In this document: piece by piece, positions 1 through 9,676 of the stretch
How positions within the stretch are numbered: the stretch's first letter is position 1
Layout of the letters: each line of letters opens with the position of its first letter
From: Leptodactylus fallax
Lineage: Eukaryota; Chordata; Amphibia; Anura; Leptodactylidae
Direction of reading: 5' to 3'
Length of the DNA: 64,000 bases
Assembly (NCBI GenBank): GCA_947044405.1
Contig: CAMRHE010000651.1
Location: 62,001-126,000, forward strand
Position numbers and translations under genes: made by a program
The notes under the pieces: model-generated
Database searches by the model: none
What the model was told of the DNA's origin: nothing
The model's input: the letters and a program-made list of their open reading frames with translations, nothing else

Positions 1-752
1 CGCCCCCAGGTGTTCTGCATCCTATTGTAATCTGAGAGCCTTGATTTTCGGCGTTCGCTGTGACATCATATATTTTGCATCTCTATATATAGTCGCACTG
101 CACACAAAGGGTCAATTAGAAACAATGAGTTCTGATGACGACGTTACTGCGCCCCCCACAGGCTCCTCCGGATTGTTACATTGAGTCCCCCTCAGTTATT
201 CACTTTCCCCAACACCCACGGCTCTGGAGTAATTGTTAGCTGGCGCGTCCCCCGGATCACAGAGCACCATATAGAACCTGTGATAATGTATATAATCTGC
301 TGCCATGCTTCCAAGTGACTGGATGATTGCCGCCTGCCACCGCCGCGCAGCCCCGCCACATATATCATTTCTACAGAGCAACCAAACCGCCGCTGGAGGC
401 AAATGGATCCCACACACAAACACCCCAAGAAATGAGAAGTGGGGTCACAGCCAAGACAAGACAAACTGTTCGTACAATATATGGTTTTATATAAAGCTAC
501 AAGAATGAGAATTTCTGAATGACTGACATGAAACAGATTCGGGCTCTGGGGCCCCTGTTCTCAGGACTGGTGGGGGAATGACGTCACATCCAGTGTGTAG
601 TGCTCCCAAGCCAGCGGTGCAGTTCTTAGCCTGGTGCCAATCACTGGGGTCACGGCCACCTGGATACACGATAACACCCGGGGCCCATGTGGAAACCAAA
701 TATCACGTCTCAACAGACAGACTGTTACTTCTTAAGTCTTTTTGTTGTGCAG
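1..752. other. Single-copy intergenic sequence
   Basis: No tandem repeat, transposon end or convincing ORF is visible. Short open frames on both strands lack any recognisable domain. The last bases (about 735-752) form a pyrimidine-rich tract ending in TGCAG, discussed with the next feature. Confidence 0.6.
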
Positions 753-862
753 GTGACAATCCTTGGACGGACTTGGCGCTGATCCACTCCGGTGCAGCCG
801 ACAACCCCGGCGTCACATACACCAGGCTGGAGGACAGCGCCAGGCAATCTCTGAACTCATAG
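753..862 (+). CDS. Candidate 3'-terminal coding exon (partial, unidentified)
   Basis: A pyrimidine-rich tract with TTTGTTGTGCAG just before position 753 resembles a 3' splice acceptor. The following frame (first full codon at 755) stays open for 35 codons to a TAG at 860-862. Its translation runs DNPWTDLALIHSGAAD and ends RLEDSARQSLNS. By my count about 27 of 35 third codon positions are G or C, unlike the AT-richer sequence around it, which is what coding sequence often looks like. I do not recognise the protein family and see no upstream exon of the same gene in the window. No AATAAA signal is obvious just downstream. It may be chance or a conserved noncoding segment. Confidence 0.25.
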
Positions 863-2087
863 ATCACGGATAGAACTTACTGTCAGGTGACTTTTATTTT
901 CTGAAAAAACTTGGCTAAGATTATTGTGAACACTTTCCAATTGTGTCTTACGTCTGTGCAGAGCGGGTCTGATTGGACCCCAAACTAGAAATCTGCCGAG
1001 CCTGGACCCTCAGAGGGGCGCCCACAGATAAAGGGGAGCAGAATCTGCCGGTTATTGGCTATAGCGTGACCCTGCTGTACTGTACGGAGAGGAGAAAACC
1101 CCCAACCGTCAATAACCATGACGCCGGAACTCGTGGTTGTCGCTCTGCGCAGCTTCTCTCTATAAAGGCTGGTAAATTATTGTGTAACTGGCGACATAGA
1201 TGAGTCCACTCAGATGGATGTCCTCGGCCTTCTCCATAATCCAATTAACTCTCCAGGCCATAAACTGGTTTTATGTAGTCATCAGCCGCCGGAGGGAGGA
1301 GGTCATAGATCTCCGCCTTCGTCCTGCTCCTACCTGATACGTCCAGGAGTCTTCACAATACCAGGCTAACTTATGGGCTCTCCGTCACTATGTCCCCCCC
1401 ATGAAAAATGGCTGCCAGTGGAGGATCGCGGCTTATCGGAGCGGCTTTACAGAGGGTTATAAGCCGCTCCTCACTGAACTGGAAAACGACACGAGCGGCC
1501 GGAGTAATTACTCTTCGCCGATGTCTTGTGTACGCCATGACGCGCTGCAGTTCCTCTTCAATGCATTGTAAAATGAGTTGGCAACCAAAGAGGGAAAATA
1601 GAGCAAAAAGCAGCAAATCACAAAGTAATAAACGGGAAGAAACGCGATGAATCGTGATGGAGACTTTGTATCTTCACTGCATTTACCGATGTGATGAGAG
1701 TGACCTACAGAGAGCGCCGCGCCACCCCCACCCTCACCAGGTATTAGGTATTCATGAGAATCGTCTGCTGTAAAGCCGGGGTTCTCTGCACTCTGTGTAC
1801 CATCAGCAATGCTTTGGGGGTGACGGCCTCATCTACAATGTCAGAATGAAATATGTTACTTGGAGAGAAGCCATACTATGAGCTGCAAGGTCTCCTCTGC
1901 TGGAGGGTCACCGGGAACATTACCGAGCCCCGGCCGCGTAATGTGTAGCCACAAAACATCAAGCAGACAAATTACAACAAGAAACAGTCAGACAGAAGGG
2001 GGAACGGGTCACACATACATTATATATACAGCAGGAGGGGAGGATACAGGCAACAAGTAGTGGAAGATCATCCACTCATACCATGGT
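863..2087. other. Single-copy intergenic sequence
   Basis: Mixed composition with no tandem or inverted repeat that I can see. Open frames of up to about 80 codons occur near 1370-1650 on both strands, overlapping each other, and carry no recognisable domain. Confidence 0.6.
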
Positions 2088-2362
2088 GGGTACTCCGCTC
2101 CTACCCTGTCCTCGTACCCTGTGCGCTCTGCTCATACACTGTCCTCGTACCATGCGCGCTCCGCTCATACCCTGTCCTCGTACCATGCGCGCTCCGCTCA
2201 TACACTGTCCTTGTACCATGCGCGCTTGGCTCATACCCTGTCCTCGTACCATGCGCGCTTGGCTCATACCCTGTCCTCGTACTATGCGGGCTCCGCTCAT
2301 ACACTGTCCTCGTACCATGCAGGCTCCGCCTCCATACACTGTCCTCGCCTACCATGCCGCAC
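2088..2362. repeat. Minisatellite, 33-bp unit, about 8 copies
   Basis: Units contain TGTCCTCGTACCATGCGCGC followed by TCCGCTCATAC. The spacing between successive CCGCTCATAC blocks is 33 bp. Units differ by a few substitutions (for example CTCCG versus TTGG, and TACAC versus TACCC). Because 33 is a multiple of three, several frames on both strands stay open. I read these as by-products of the repeat and not as genes. Confidence 0.9.
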
Positions 2363-2369
2363 TCTTCCA

Positions 2370-3592
2370 GAAAAGACTCCTGTCTTCCCCACCCTTCCTC
2401 CCGTTATAGACTCCTGTCTTTTCCCCGCCCTTCCTCCCGTTATAGACTCCTCTCTTTTCCCCACCCTTCCTTCCGTTATAGACTTCTGTCTTTTCCCCCC
2501 CCCTTCCTCCCTGTATAGACTCCTGTCTTTTCCCCCGCCCTTCCTCCCGGTATATACTCCTGTCTTTTCCCCCGCCCTTCCTCCCGTTATAGACTTCTGT
2601 CTTTTCCCCACCCTACCCTCCTCCCGGTATATACTCCTCTCTTTCCCCCGCCCTCCTCCCGGTATACCCTCTCCCCGCCCTTCCTCCCGGTATATACTCC
2701 TCTCTTTTCCCCGCCCTTCCTCCCGGTATATACTCCTGTCTTTTCCCCGCCCTTCCTCCCGGTATACTACCTCCCCCGCCCCCCCCGCTGTCTTTTCCCC
2801 GCCCTTCCCCGCCCCCGCCCTTCCTCCCGGTATATACTCCTGTCTTTTCCCCGCCCTTCCTCCCGGTATATACTCCTGTCTGTCTTTTCCCCGCCCTTCC
2901 TCCCGGTATATACTCCTGTCTTTTCCCCGCCCTTCCTCCCGGTATATACTCCTGTCTTTCCCCCCTCCCTAGCCCCTCCCCCCTTCCTCCCGGTATAGAC
3001 TCCTGTCTTTTCCCCGCCCTTCCTCCCGTTATAGACTCCTCTCTTTTCCCCGCCCTTCCTCCCGGTATATACTCCTGTCTTTTCCCCCGCCCTTCCTCCC
3101 GGTATATACTCCTGTCTTTTCCCCGCCCTTCCTCCCGGTATATACTCCTGTCTTTTCCCCGCCCTTCCTCCCGGTATATACTCCTGTCTTTTCCCTGCCC
3201 TTCCTCCCGGTATAGACTCCTCTCTTTTCCCCGCCCTTCCTTCCGTTATAGACTTCTGTCTTTTCCCCGCCCTTCCTCCCGGTATAGACTCCTCTCTTTT
3301 CCCCGCCCTTCCTCCCGGTATAGACTCCTGTCTTTTCCCCGCCCTTCCTCCCGGTATATACTCCTGTCTTTTCCCCGCCCTTCCTCCCGGTATATACTCC
3401 TGTCTTTTCCCCGCCCTTCCTCCCGGTATATACTCCTGTCTTTTCCCGCGCCCTTCCTCCCGTTATAGACTCCTGTCTTTTCCCCGCCCTTCCTCCCGTT
3501 ATAGACTCCTGTCTTTTCCCCGCCCTTCCTCCCCGTATATACTCCAGTCTTTTCGCCGCCCTTCCTCCCGGTATAGACTCCTGTCTTTCCTC
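2370..3592. repeat. Pyrimidine-rich minisatellite, ~36-bp unit, about 33 copies
   Basis: The unit reads CTTCCTCCCGGTATATACTC then CTGTCTTTTCCCCGCC. Variants have TATAGAC for TATATAC, TCTCTT for TGTCTT, and one extra C. The plus strand is almost purine-free outside the GTATATA core, so strand asymmetry is extreme. Truncated and fused units occur near 2640-2660 and 2760-2830. The array directly follows the 33-bp array. Confidence 0.93.
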
Positions 3593-4991
3593 TTTATTTC
3601 TGGCCTTCTTGGAATCTATAATAAGGTATTAATGAGCCCTAAGTACATGACAATGTATGCAATGTATAAGTAACCCTCATCCTGTCAGACACTTTTCTCC
3701 TGACATTATTTGCGCAGCCCGAAGCGAATATCACAGCAGCCGCGTTACTGGAGGAAACACAACCAAAATGAAAAGCTGAAGACAAGCACAAGACGGTGGC
3801 GATAATGTCGCCTGCGGGATCACGTGTTATACGGGGAAGATTAGAAGAACACGGAAATATCTGAAACATATGATGGAAAACAGCTACAGGTCACATGACC
3901 AGAGTCTGATGTAGCTGTGTCAGGAAAGCTGGGTGACAAACAAGATGGCTGCCATTACAACCCGCTCAGGCTGTTCCTACACTGGTTGTCGCACAACTTT
4001 CCCCGGACTTCTAGTTACTGGGATTATATGACTAATCCACAGAAGACGAGACGCCAATCAGCCGGTAAGGGGGTAATTACCTGGTGTCACATCTTACACT
4101 CCGTACAGTAACGTCAAAACTTCAGGATCATTATGTAAATGTGAACGGCGCCGGAGCCGCACTTATCTGAATAGTTCATTATTTGGCTGATGATTTATGG
4201 AAATATTTGATAATTTATGATAATGTCATCGCGGTTTACGGTTTTAATATATCTTAATTCCTCGCACTTCTCGGCATCTTTTATTAAGGCAGCTGTCAGG
4301 GCGTCAGGAGCCGAGATATCAGGGCGACACGTTCATAAATTATTAAGTAGAACATCAATGTCAAGCAGAAAAGGAAAAACAAAAAACATGGCGGCTTGTG
4401 TGTGGATCCTGTTATAGCTGTAGGAGGCGCTCTATGGCCTGCTGCACCCTGCGGACTGTCATGGGTTAATGATTTGGCACTGGAGTCTATAATTAAATGG
4501 GGGTGGTTACACTTTAGCCCCGCCCTTTACACAATATTTAGTACTGTCTCTTCTCCTGCAAAGCTTTCCTCCTCCATTCACAACCAAAGCCAATGTCCAG
4601 GCTGCACTGACATGTGACTGGAGTATAAGAGGTAAGTCTACAGATCCATCCTGACCTTGGTGGTCACTATGCACAACCCCTCCTCCCTCCCGAGACATTA
4701 TATCATATCAGATATTTGAGCTCTGTACACATTGATCTGGTCAGAATCTGCTAATGATGATAATGATGACATCACTGCAGCGGATCACGTGTCGCCGATC
4801 ACATGACACTCTAACCCTGGAGAACATGTTTGGACCTCCATTAAATTTTAATGAGAATATGAGAATCATGTCAACAAAAATTACATTTTTGTGGTCACAT
4901 AACCCCTCGCAGCTGAGTCACAGCCAGTGTATACAATGCTAACAGAACGGGGTCAACTACCAAATATTGGCAAATACAGGACATTCTCAGG
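3593..4991. other. Single-copy intergenic sequence
   Basis: No tandem repeat. Around 3924-3955 there is a GGAAAGCTGGGTGAC motif followed by GATGGCTGCCAT. A similar combination recurs near 45880 and 54090-54135, so this is probably a worn copy of a dispersed element. The ATTAA- and TAAT-rich stretch at 4130-4330 is of a kind sometimes found in conserved noncoding DNA; this is a guess. Confidence 0.5.
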
Positions 4992-6828
4992 AACCAGAGC
5001 GCCTGAGGATCCAGAGAAACTAAAGATCCAGAGAGTCTGAGGATCCAGAGAAACTAAAGATCCAAAGTGCCTGAGGATCCAGAGAAACTAAAGATCCAAA
5101 GCGCCTGAGGATCCAGAGAAACTAAAGATCCAGAGTAACTGAGGATCCAGAGAAACTAAAGATCCAGAGAAACTAAACATCCAGAGAGTCTGAGGATCCA
5201 GAGAAACTAAAGATCCAGAGTAACTGAGGATCCAGAGAAACTAAAGATCCAGAGAAACTAAAGATCCAGAGAGTCTGAGGATCCAGAGAAACTAAAGATC
5301 CAGAGTAACTGAGGATCCAGAGAAACTAAAGATCCAGAGAAACTAAAGATCCAGAGAGTCTGAGGATCCAGAGAAACTAAAGATCCAGAGAAACTAAAGA
5401 TCCAGAGAAACTAAAGATCCAGAGAGTCTGAGGATCCAGAGAAACTAAAGATCCAGAGTAACTGAGGATCCAGAGAAACTAAAGATCCAGAGAAACTAAG
5501 GATCCAGAGAGTCTGAGGATCCAGAGAACCTAAAGATCCAGAGAAACTAAAGATCCAGAGTAACTGAGGATCCAGAGAAACTAAAGATCCAGAGAAACTA
5601 AAGATCCAGAGAGTCTGAGGATCCAGAGAAACTAAAGATCCAGAGTAACTGAGGATCCAGAGAAACTAAAGATCCAGAGAAACTAAAGATCCAGGAGTCT
5701 GAGGATCCAGAGAAACTAAAGATCCAGAGAAACTAAAGATCCAGAGAAACTAAAGATCCAGAGAGTCTGAGGATCCAGAGAAACTAAAGATCCAGAGTAA
5801 CTGAGGATCCAGAGAAACTAAAGATCCAGAGAAACTAAAGATCCAGAGAGTCTGAGGTCCAGAGAAACAAAGATCCAGAGAAACTAAAGATCCAGAGAGT
5901 CTGAGGATCCAGAGAAACTAAAGATCCAGAGAAACTAAAGATCCAGAGAAACTAAAGATCCAGAGAGTCTGAGGATCCAGAGAAACTAAAGATCCAAAGC
6001 GCCTGAGGATCCAGAGAAACTAAAGATCCAAAGCGCCTGAGGATCCAGAGAAACTAAAGATCCAGAGTAACTGAGGATCCAGAGAAACTAAAGATCCAAA
6101 GCGCCTGAGGATCCAGAGAAACTAAAGATCCAAAGCGCCTGAGGATCCAGAGAAACTAAAGATCCAGAGTAACTGAGGATCCAGAGAAACTAAAGATCCA
6201 GAGAAACTAAAGATCCAGAGAGTCTGAGGATCCAGAGAAACTAAAGATCCAGAGTAACTGAGGATCCAGAGAAACTAAAGATCCAGAGTAACTGAGGATC
6301 CAGAGAAACTAAAGATCCAGAGAAACTAAAGATCCAGAGAGTCTGAGGATCCAGAGAAACTAAAGATCCAGAGTAACTGAGGATCCAGAGAAACTAAAGA
6401 TCCAGAGAGTCTGAGGATCCAGAGAAACTAAAGATCCAGAGTAACTGAGGATCCAGAGAAACTAAAGATCCAGAGTAACTGAGGATCCAGAGAAACTAAA
6501 GATCCAGAGAAACTAAAGATCCAGAGAGTCTGAGGATCCAGAGAAACTGAGGATCCAGAGAAACTAAAGATCCAGGGTGCCTGAGGGTCCAGAGAAACTA
6601 AAGATCCAGAGAGTCTGAGGATCCAGAGAGTCTGAGGATCCAGAGAAACTAAAGATCCAGAGAAACTAAAGATCCAGGGAAACTAAAGATCCAGAGAAAC
6701 TAAAGATCCAGAGAGTCTGAGGATCCAGAGAAACTAAAGATCCAGAGAGTCTGAGAATCTAGAACACCTGATGATCCAGCGAAACTAAAAATCCAGAAAG
6801 CACCTGAGGATCCAGAGTGTGGATTCCA
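4992..6828. repeat. Minisatellite built on 17-bp monomers, about 105 copies
   Basis: The monomer is 17 bp in a few flavours: GATCCAGAGAAACTAAA, GATCCAGAGTAACTGAG, GATCCAGAGAGTCTGAG and GATCCAAAGCGCCTGAG. A flavour ending in GAG is nearly always followed by one or more copies of the AAACTAAA flavour, giving longer composite units of 34, 51 and 85 bp. The ends are worn, with irregular copies after about 6740. Each GAG-to-GATCC junction forms GGATCC, so the array is dense in BamHI sites. Confidence 0.95.
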
Positions 6829-7121
6829 GTTATGAGGGTCTGCCAGCACCAAAATCCCTCCTTAACTCTGGTGTAGGTTATATTGAATGTAACTTTATTT
6901 TGTGTCAACATGCCATCTTGTGCTGAAAAAAAAAATCAACTTTTAATCTGGATGTAAAGGAGCTTGGGTGCGGCCACTGTTTGGCCACGCCCCTGGTGCA
7001 CTAAACAGGTAATTTGCATACTGACTAAATGTTGAGCAGTCTTATCGTCACTTCTCTTGTCCTGAAAATACAAATATGGGCTAGTAATAAACAAATCACA
7101 AAAAAGTCGTGGACCATGTAA
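6829..7121. other. Single-copy intergenic sequence
   Basis: Short non-repetitive stretch with an A-run at 6926-6935. It contains ACTTCTCTTGTCCTG at 7050-7064, which recurs exactly at 7964-7978 on the far side of the two foldback elements. Confidence 0.5.
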
Positions 7122-7520
7122 GGCTATGATCATACAGAGTTTTTTGCAGGCGAATTTTGACGTGGAATCCACCTCAAAATCCTGAAAAAACACCTCCCAT
7201 TCATTTCAAAGGAAGTCAGTAGCAGTTTTTTTCCTCTAGCTGATTAATTCCGATAGCGGAAACAAAAAAGCGACATGACCTATCTTCAGGCGGATTCTGC
7301 CTTGAGAAACCCTTTGAAGTCAATGGGAGGCAGAAAAAAAGCGACACGGTTTTTTGCCGCGGTTTTTGAAAAACCTGCATCAAAAAACGCTAGCGTTTTT
7401 TAACGAAAAGTTTCCAGGTCCATACAGTGTGCTGGAGCAAAAAAAAAACACGGCAAAACCGTTCCCTAATTCCTGAAGCAGATTTTTTCAGTTGGCAAAA
7501 AACTCCGTGTGAACACACCC
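7122..7520. mobile_element. Non-autonomous foldback element, PIF/Harbinger-like MITE
   Basis: The right end, read inward, is GGGTGTGTTCACACGGAGTT followed by TTTTGCC. The left end is GGCTATGATCATACAGAGTT followed by TTTTGC. The termini are therefore inverted and share a long core. A TAA trinucleotide lies directly outside each end (7119-7121 and 7521-7523), which fits the 3-bp TWA target duplication of the PIF/Harbinger superfamily. The interior also has matching A-rich and T-rich halves (AAAAAAGCGACA and GCTAGCGTTTTT types). It codes for nothing recognisable. Superfamily assignment rests only on the ends and the duplication. Confidence 0.7.
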
Positions 7521-7528
7521 TAACTATA

Positions 7529-7964
7529 TCAAAAACAAGAGAACCATGACCACCAAATAACACAATTTCATTTTATTAACACAACTTAGCAAAAGACATA
7601 AATAGGGGAATAAATCATAGAGATCCCACATAATAGATAGCGGAGTGAGGTATATATATGTCAGCTATAGTATTATATATACACCTTACCACACGCTCCA
7701 CCCCTTACAGCTTCAGGACAGGGTGAGATTAGGGCTGCTTACTGATGTATTTACATGTTTGGGTTTCTGCTCCTCTTTGTGATATTGGTTCTGTGTAATA
7801 TTGCGAGCAGTATATATAATACTATAGCTGACATATATACCTCACTCCGCTATCTATTATGTGGGATCTCCATGATTTATTCCCCTATTTATGTCTTTTG
7901 CTAATTTGTGTTAATAAAATGTAATTGCTTTATTATTCGGTGGTCATGGTTCTCTTGTTTTTGA
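7529..7964. mobile_element. Foldback element with ~150-bp inverted arms
   Basis: The left arm starts TCAAAAACAAGAGAACCATG at 7529 and runs to about 7680. The right arm (about 7811-7964) is its reverse complement and ends TGGTTCTCTTGTTTTTGA. Long stretches match almost exactly, such as the arm segments around 7590-7640 and 7850-7905, with a few substitutions and small indels. A unique loop of about 130 bp separates them. I found no clear target duplication directly at the ends. It starts only a few bases after the preceding MITE, and its superfamily is unknown. Confidence 0.75.
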
Positions 7965-7978
7965 CTTCTCTTGTCCTG

Positions 7979-9015
7979 CAATAGTCACCGCTCTCGCAGG
8001 GTTGGCAGCTGGAGGGGGAGGAGCTTATGTTGCTGATCGATTCATCAGTGGTTTCCATCAATCCTCCGGGATCAGATGAACGAGTCACGTGGCAGAGACC
8101 ACCAGAACGTACAACGCCTCTGACCCCCCCAAACTGCTAACCCACCACTGCACTTCACAGGTTACATCTTATGTAATGTCCAGATTCTAAGTGACATCAT
8201 GTCTTATACTCCAGTCACATCTAGAGCTGCAGTCACAGAGGTGACTGCCATTAGGGTATTGCTGTTACTGTGCTGCTACCAGCTGAATCAGACAGCAAGG
8301 TGCGGATTTACCCTCAGCAGGTGAAATGCAGCTTTGTATGTGACTGTAATATGTAAGAACTGTGACTGCAGATTAGGATATGACTGGAGTAGAAGAATTT
8401 AGCAGAAATGGGAATTCAGCTCTGGATAGGACTGGAGTATATAAGATATAACAGCAGAATTATGACTGCAGCTCTGGATGTGACTAGAGACACGTTGTGG
8501 CTCACGATCAGTACATCGTGTAGTAGGGTCCGGGGAAGATTCTATCTATTTGTCCTCGGCTCCATCTGGTGCAAAATACCAAGAAACTACAAGAAGAACA
8601 GAAGAGAGAAAGGAATTAAGTGACCCCTGATGGAAACCATAGCAACCAGCAGGCGAGACCCAGACCCCAGATAGGATGTAAATATCTGATAAGGGGTCAC
8701 CTCTGTAATAAAGGGCCACAAAGTCTGGGGCCACCATCCTGCTCCCACTGCTGCTCCAGGTTCATGCTGGTTTGGAATCTGAGCAACCGATCACTAGGAT
8801 CTTAAGTGACGTTATACGCGGCCTTGTCCTGCTGATGCAGCTGAAGTCTGGGCTGTCGTGTTGTTGAAAGATCTCCAGAAACCCAAGTGAGGGATATTAA
8901 TTGTTTCTGATGGGTCTGATGTCAATAACCAATGGTCACAAAGTAGCCTGGTACACAAGGGGTTAATGGGAGCACCGCAAATTTACTAACAGAATACTAA
9001 CTAGAAGCGCTTGTA
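7979..9015. other. Intergenic sequence with dispersed GCAGCTCTGGATGTGAC motif copies
   Basis: Around 8200-8490 several fragments of one dispersed repeat occur in both orientations: CTCCAGTCACATCTAGAGCT (about 8209-8228), CAGCTCTGGATAGGACTGGA (about 8418) and GCAGCTCTGGATGTGACTAG (about 8469). The neighbouring 74-bp array uses a related core. The rest of the stretch shows no recognisable gene or repeat. Confidence 0.55.
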
Positions 9016-9676
9016 CTGGACACAGTGACTGCACCAGCAGAATAGTGAGTGCAGCTCTGGAGTATAATACAGGATAAGTAATGTAATGTATGTACACAGT
9101 GACTGCACCAGCAGAATAGTGAGTGCAGCTCTGGAGTATAATACAGGTAAGTAATGTAATGTATGTACACAGTGACTGCACCAGCAGAATAGTGAGTGCA
9201 GCTCAGGAGTACAGTACAGGATAAGTAATGTAATGTATGTACACAGTGACTGCACCAGCAGAATAGTGAGCGCAGCTCTGGAGTATAATACAGGATAAGT
9301 AATGTAATGTATGTACACAGTGACTGCACCAGCAGAATAGTGAGTGCAGCTCTGGAGTATAATACAGGATAAGTAATGTAATGTATGTACACAGTGACTG
9401 TACCAGCAGAATAGTGAGCGCAGCTCTGGAGTATAATACAGGATGTAACTCAGGATCAGTACAGGATAAGTAATGTAATGTATGTACACAGTGACTGTAC
9501 CAGCAGAATAGTGAGTGCAGCTCTGGAGTATAATACAGGATGTAACTCAGGATCAGTACAGGATAAGTAATGTAATGTATGTACACAGTGACTGCACCAG
9601 CAGAATAGTGAGCGCAGCTCTGGAGTATAATACAGGATGTAACTCAGGATCAGTACAGGATAAGTAATGTAATGTA
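9016..9676. repeat. Minisatellite, 74-bp and 97-bp units, left part of a split array
   Basis: Units read GTGACTGCACCAGCAGAATA then GTGAGTGCAGCTCTGGAGTA and continue through TAATACAGGATAAGTAATGT to ATGTACACA, 74 bp in all. Later copies carry an extra 23 bp (TGTAACTCAGGATCAGTACA plus GGA), making 97 bp. About eight units precede the Tc1-like insertion and the array resumes on its far side. Confidence 0.93.

Noticed and set aside
2060..2972. Proline- and serine-rich frame of 283 codons across two arrays
   Set aside because: It follows unit lengths of 33 and 36 bp and low stop density in pyrimidine-rich DNA.
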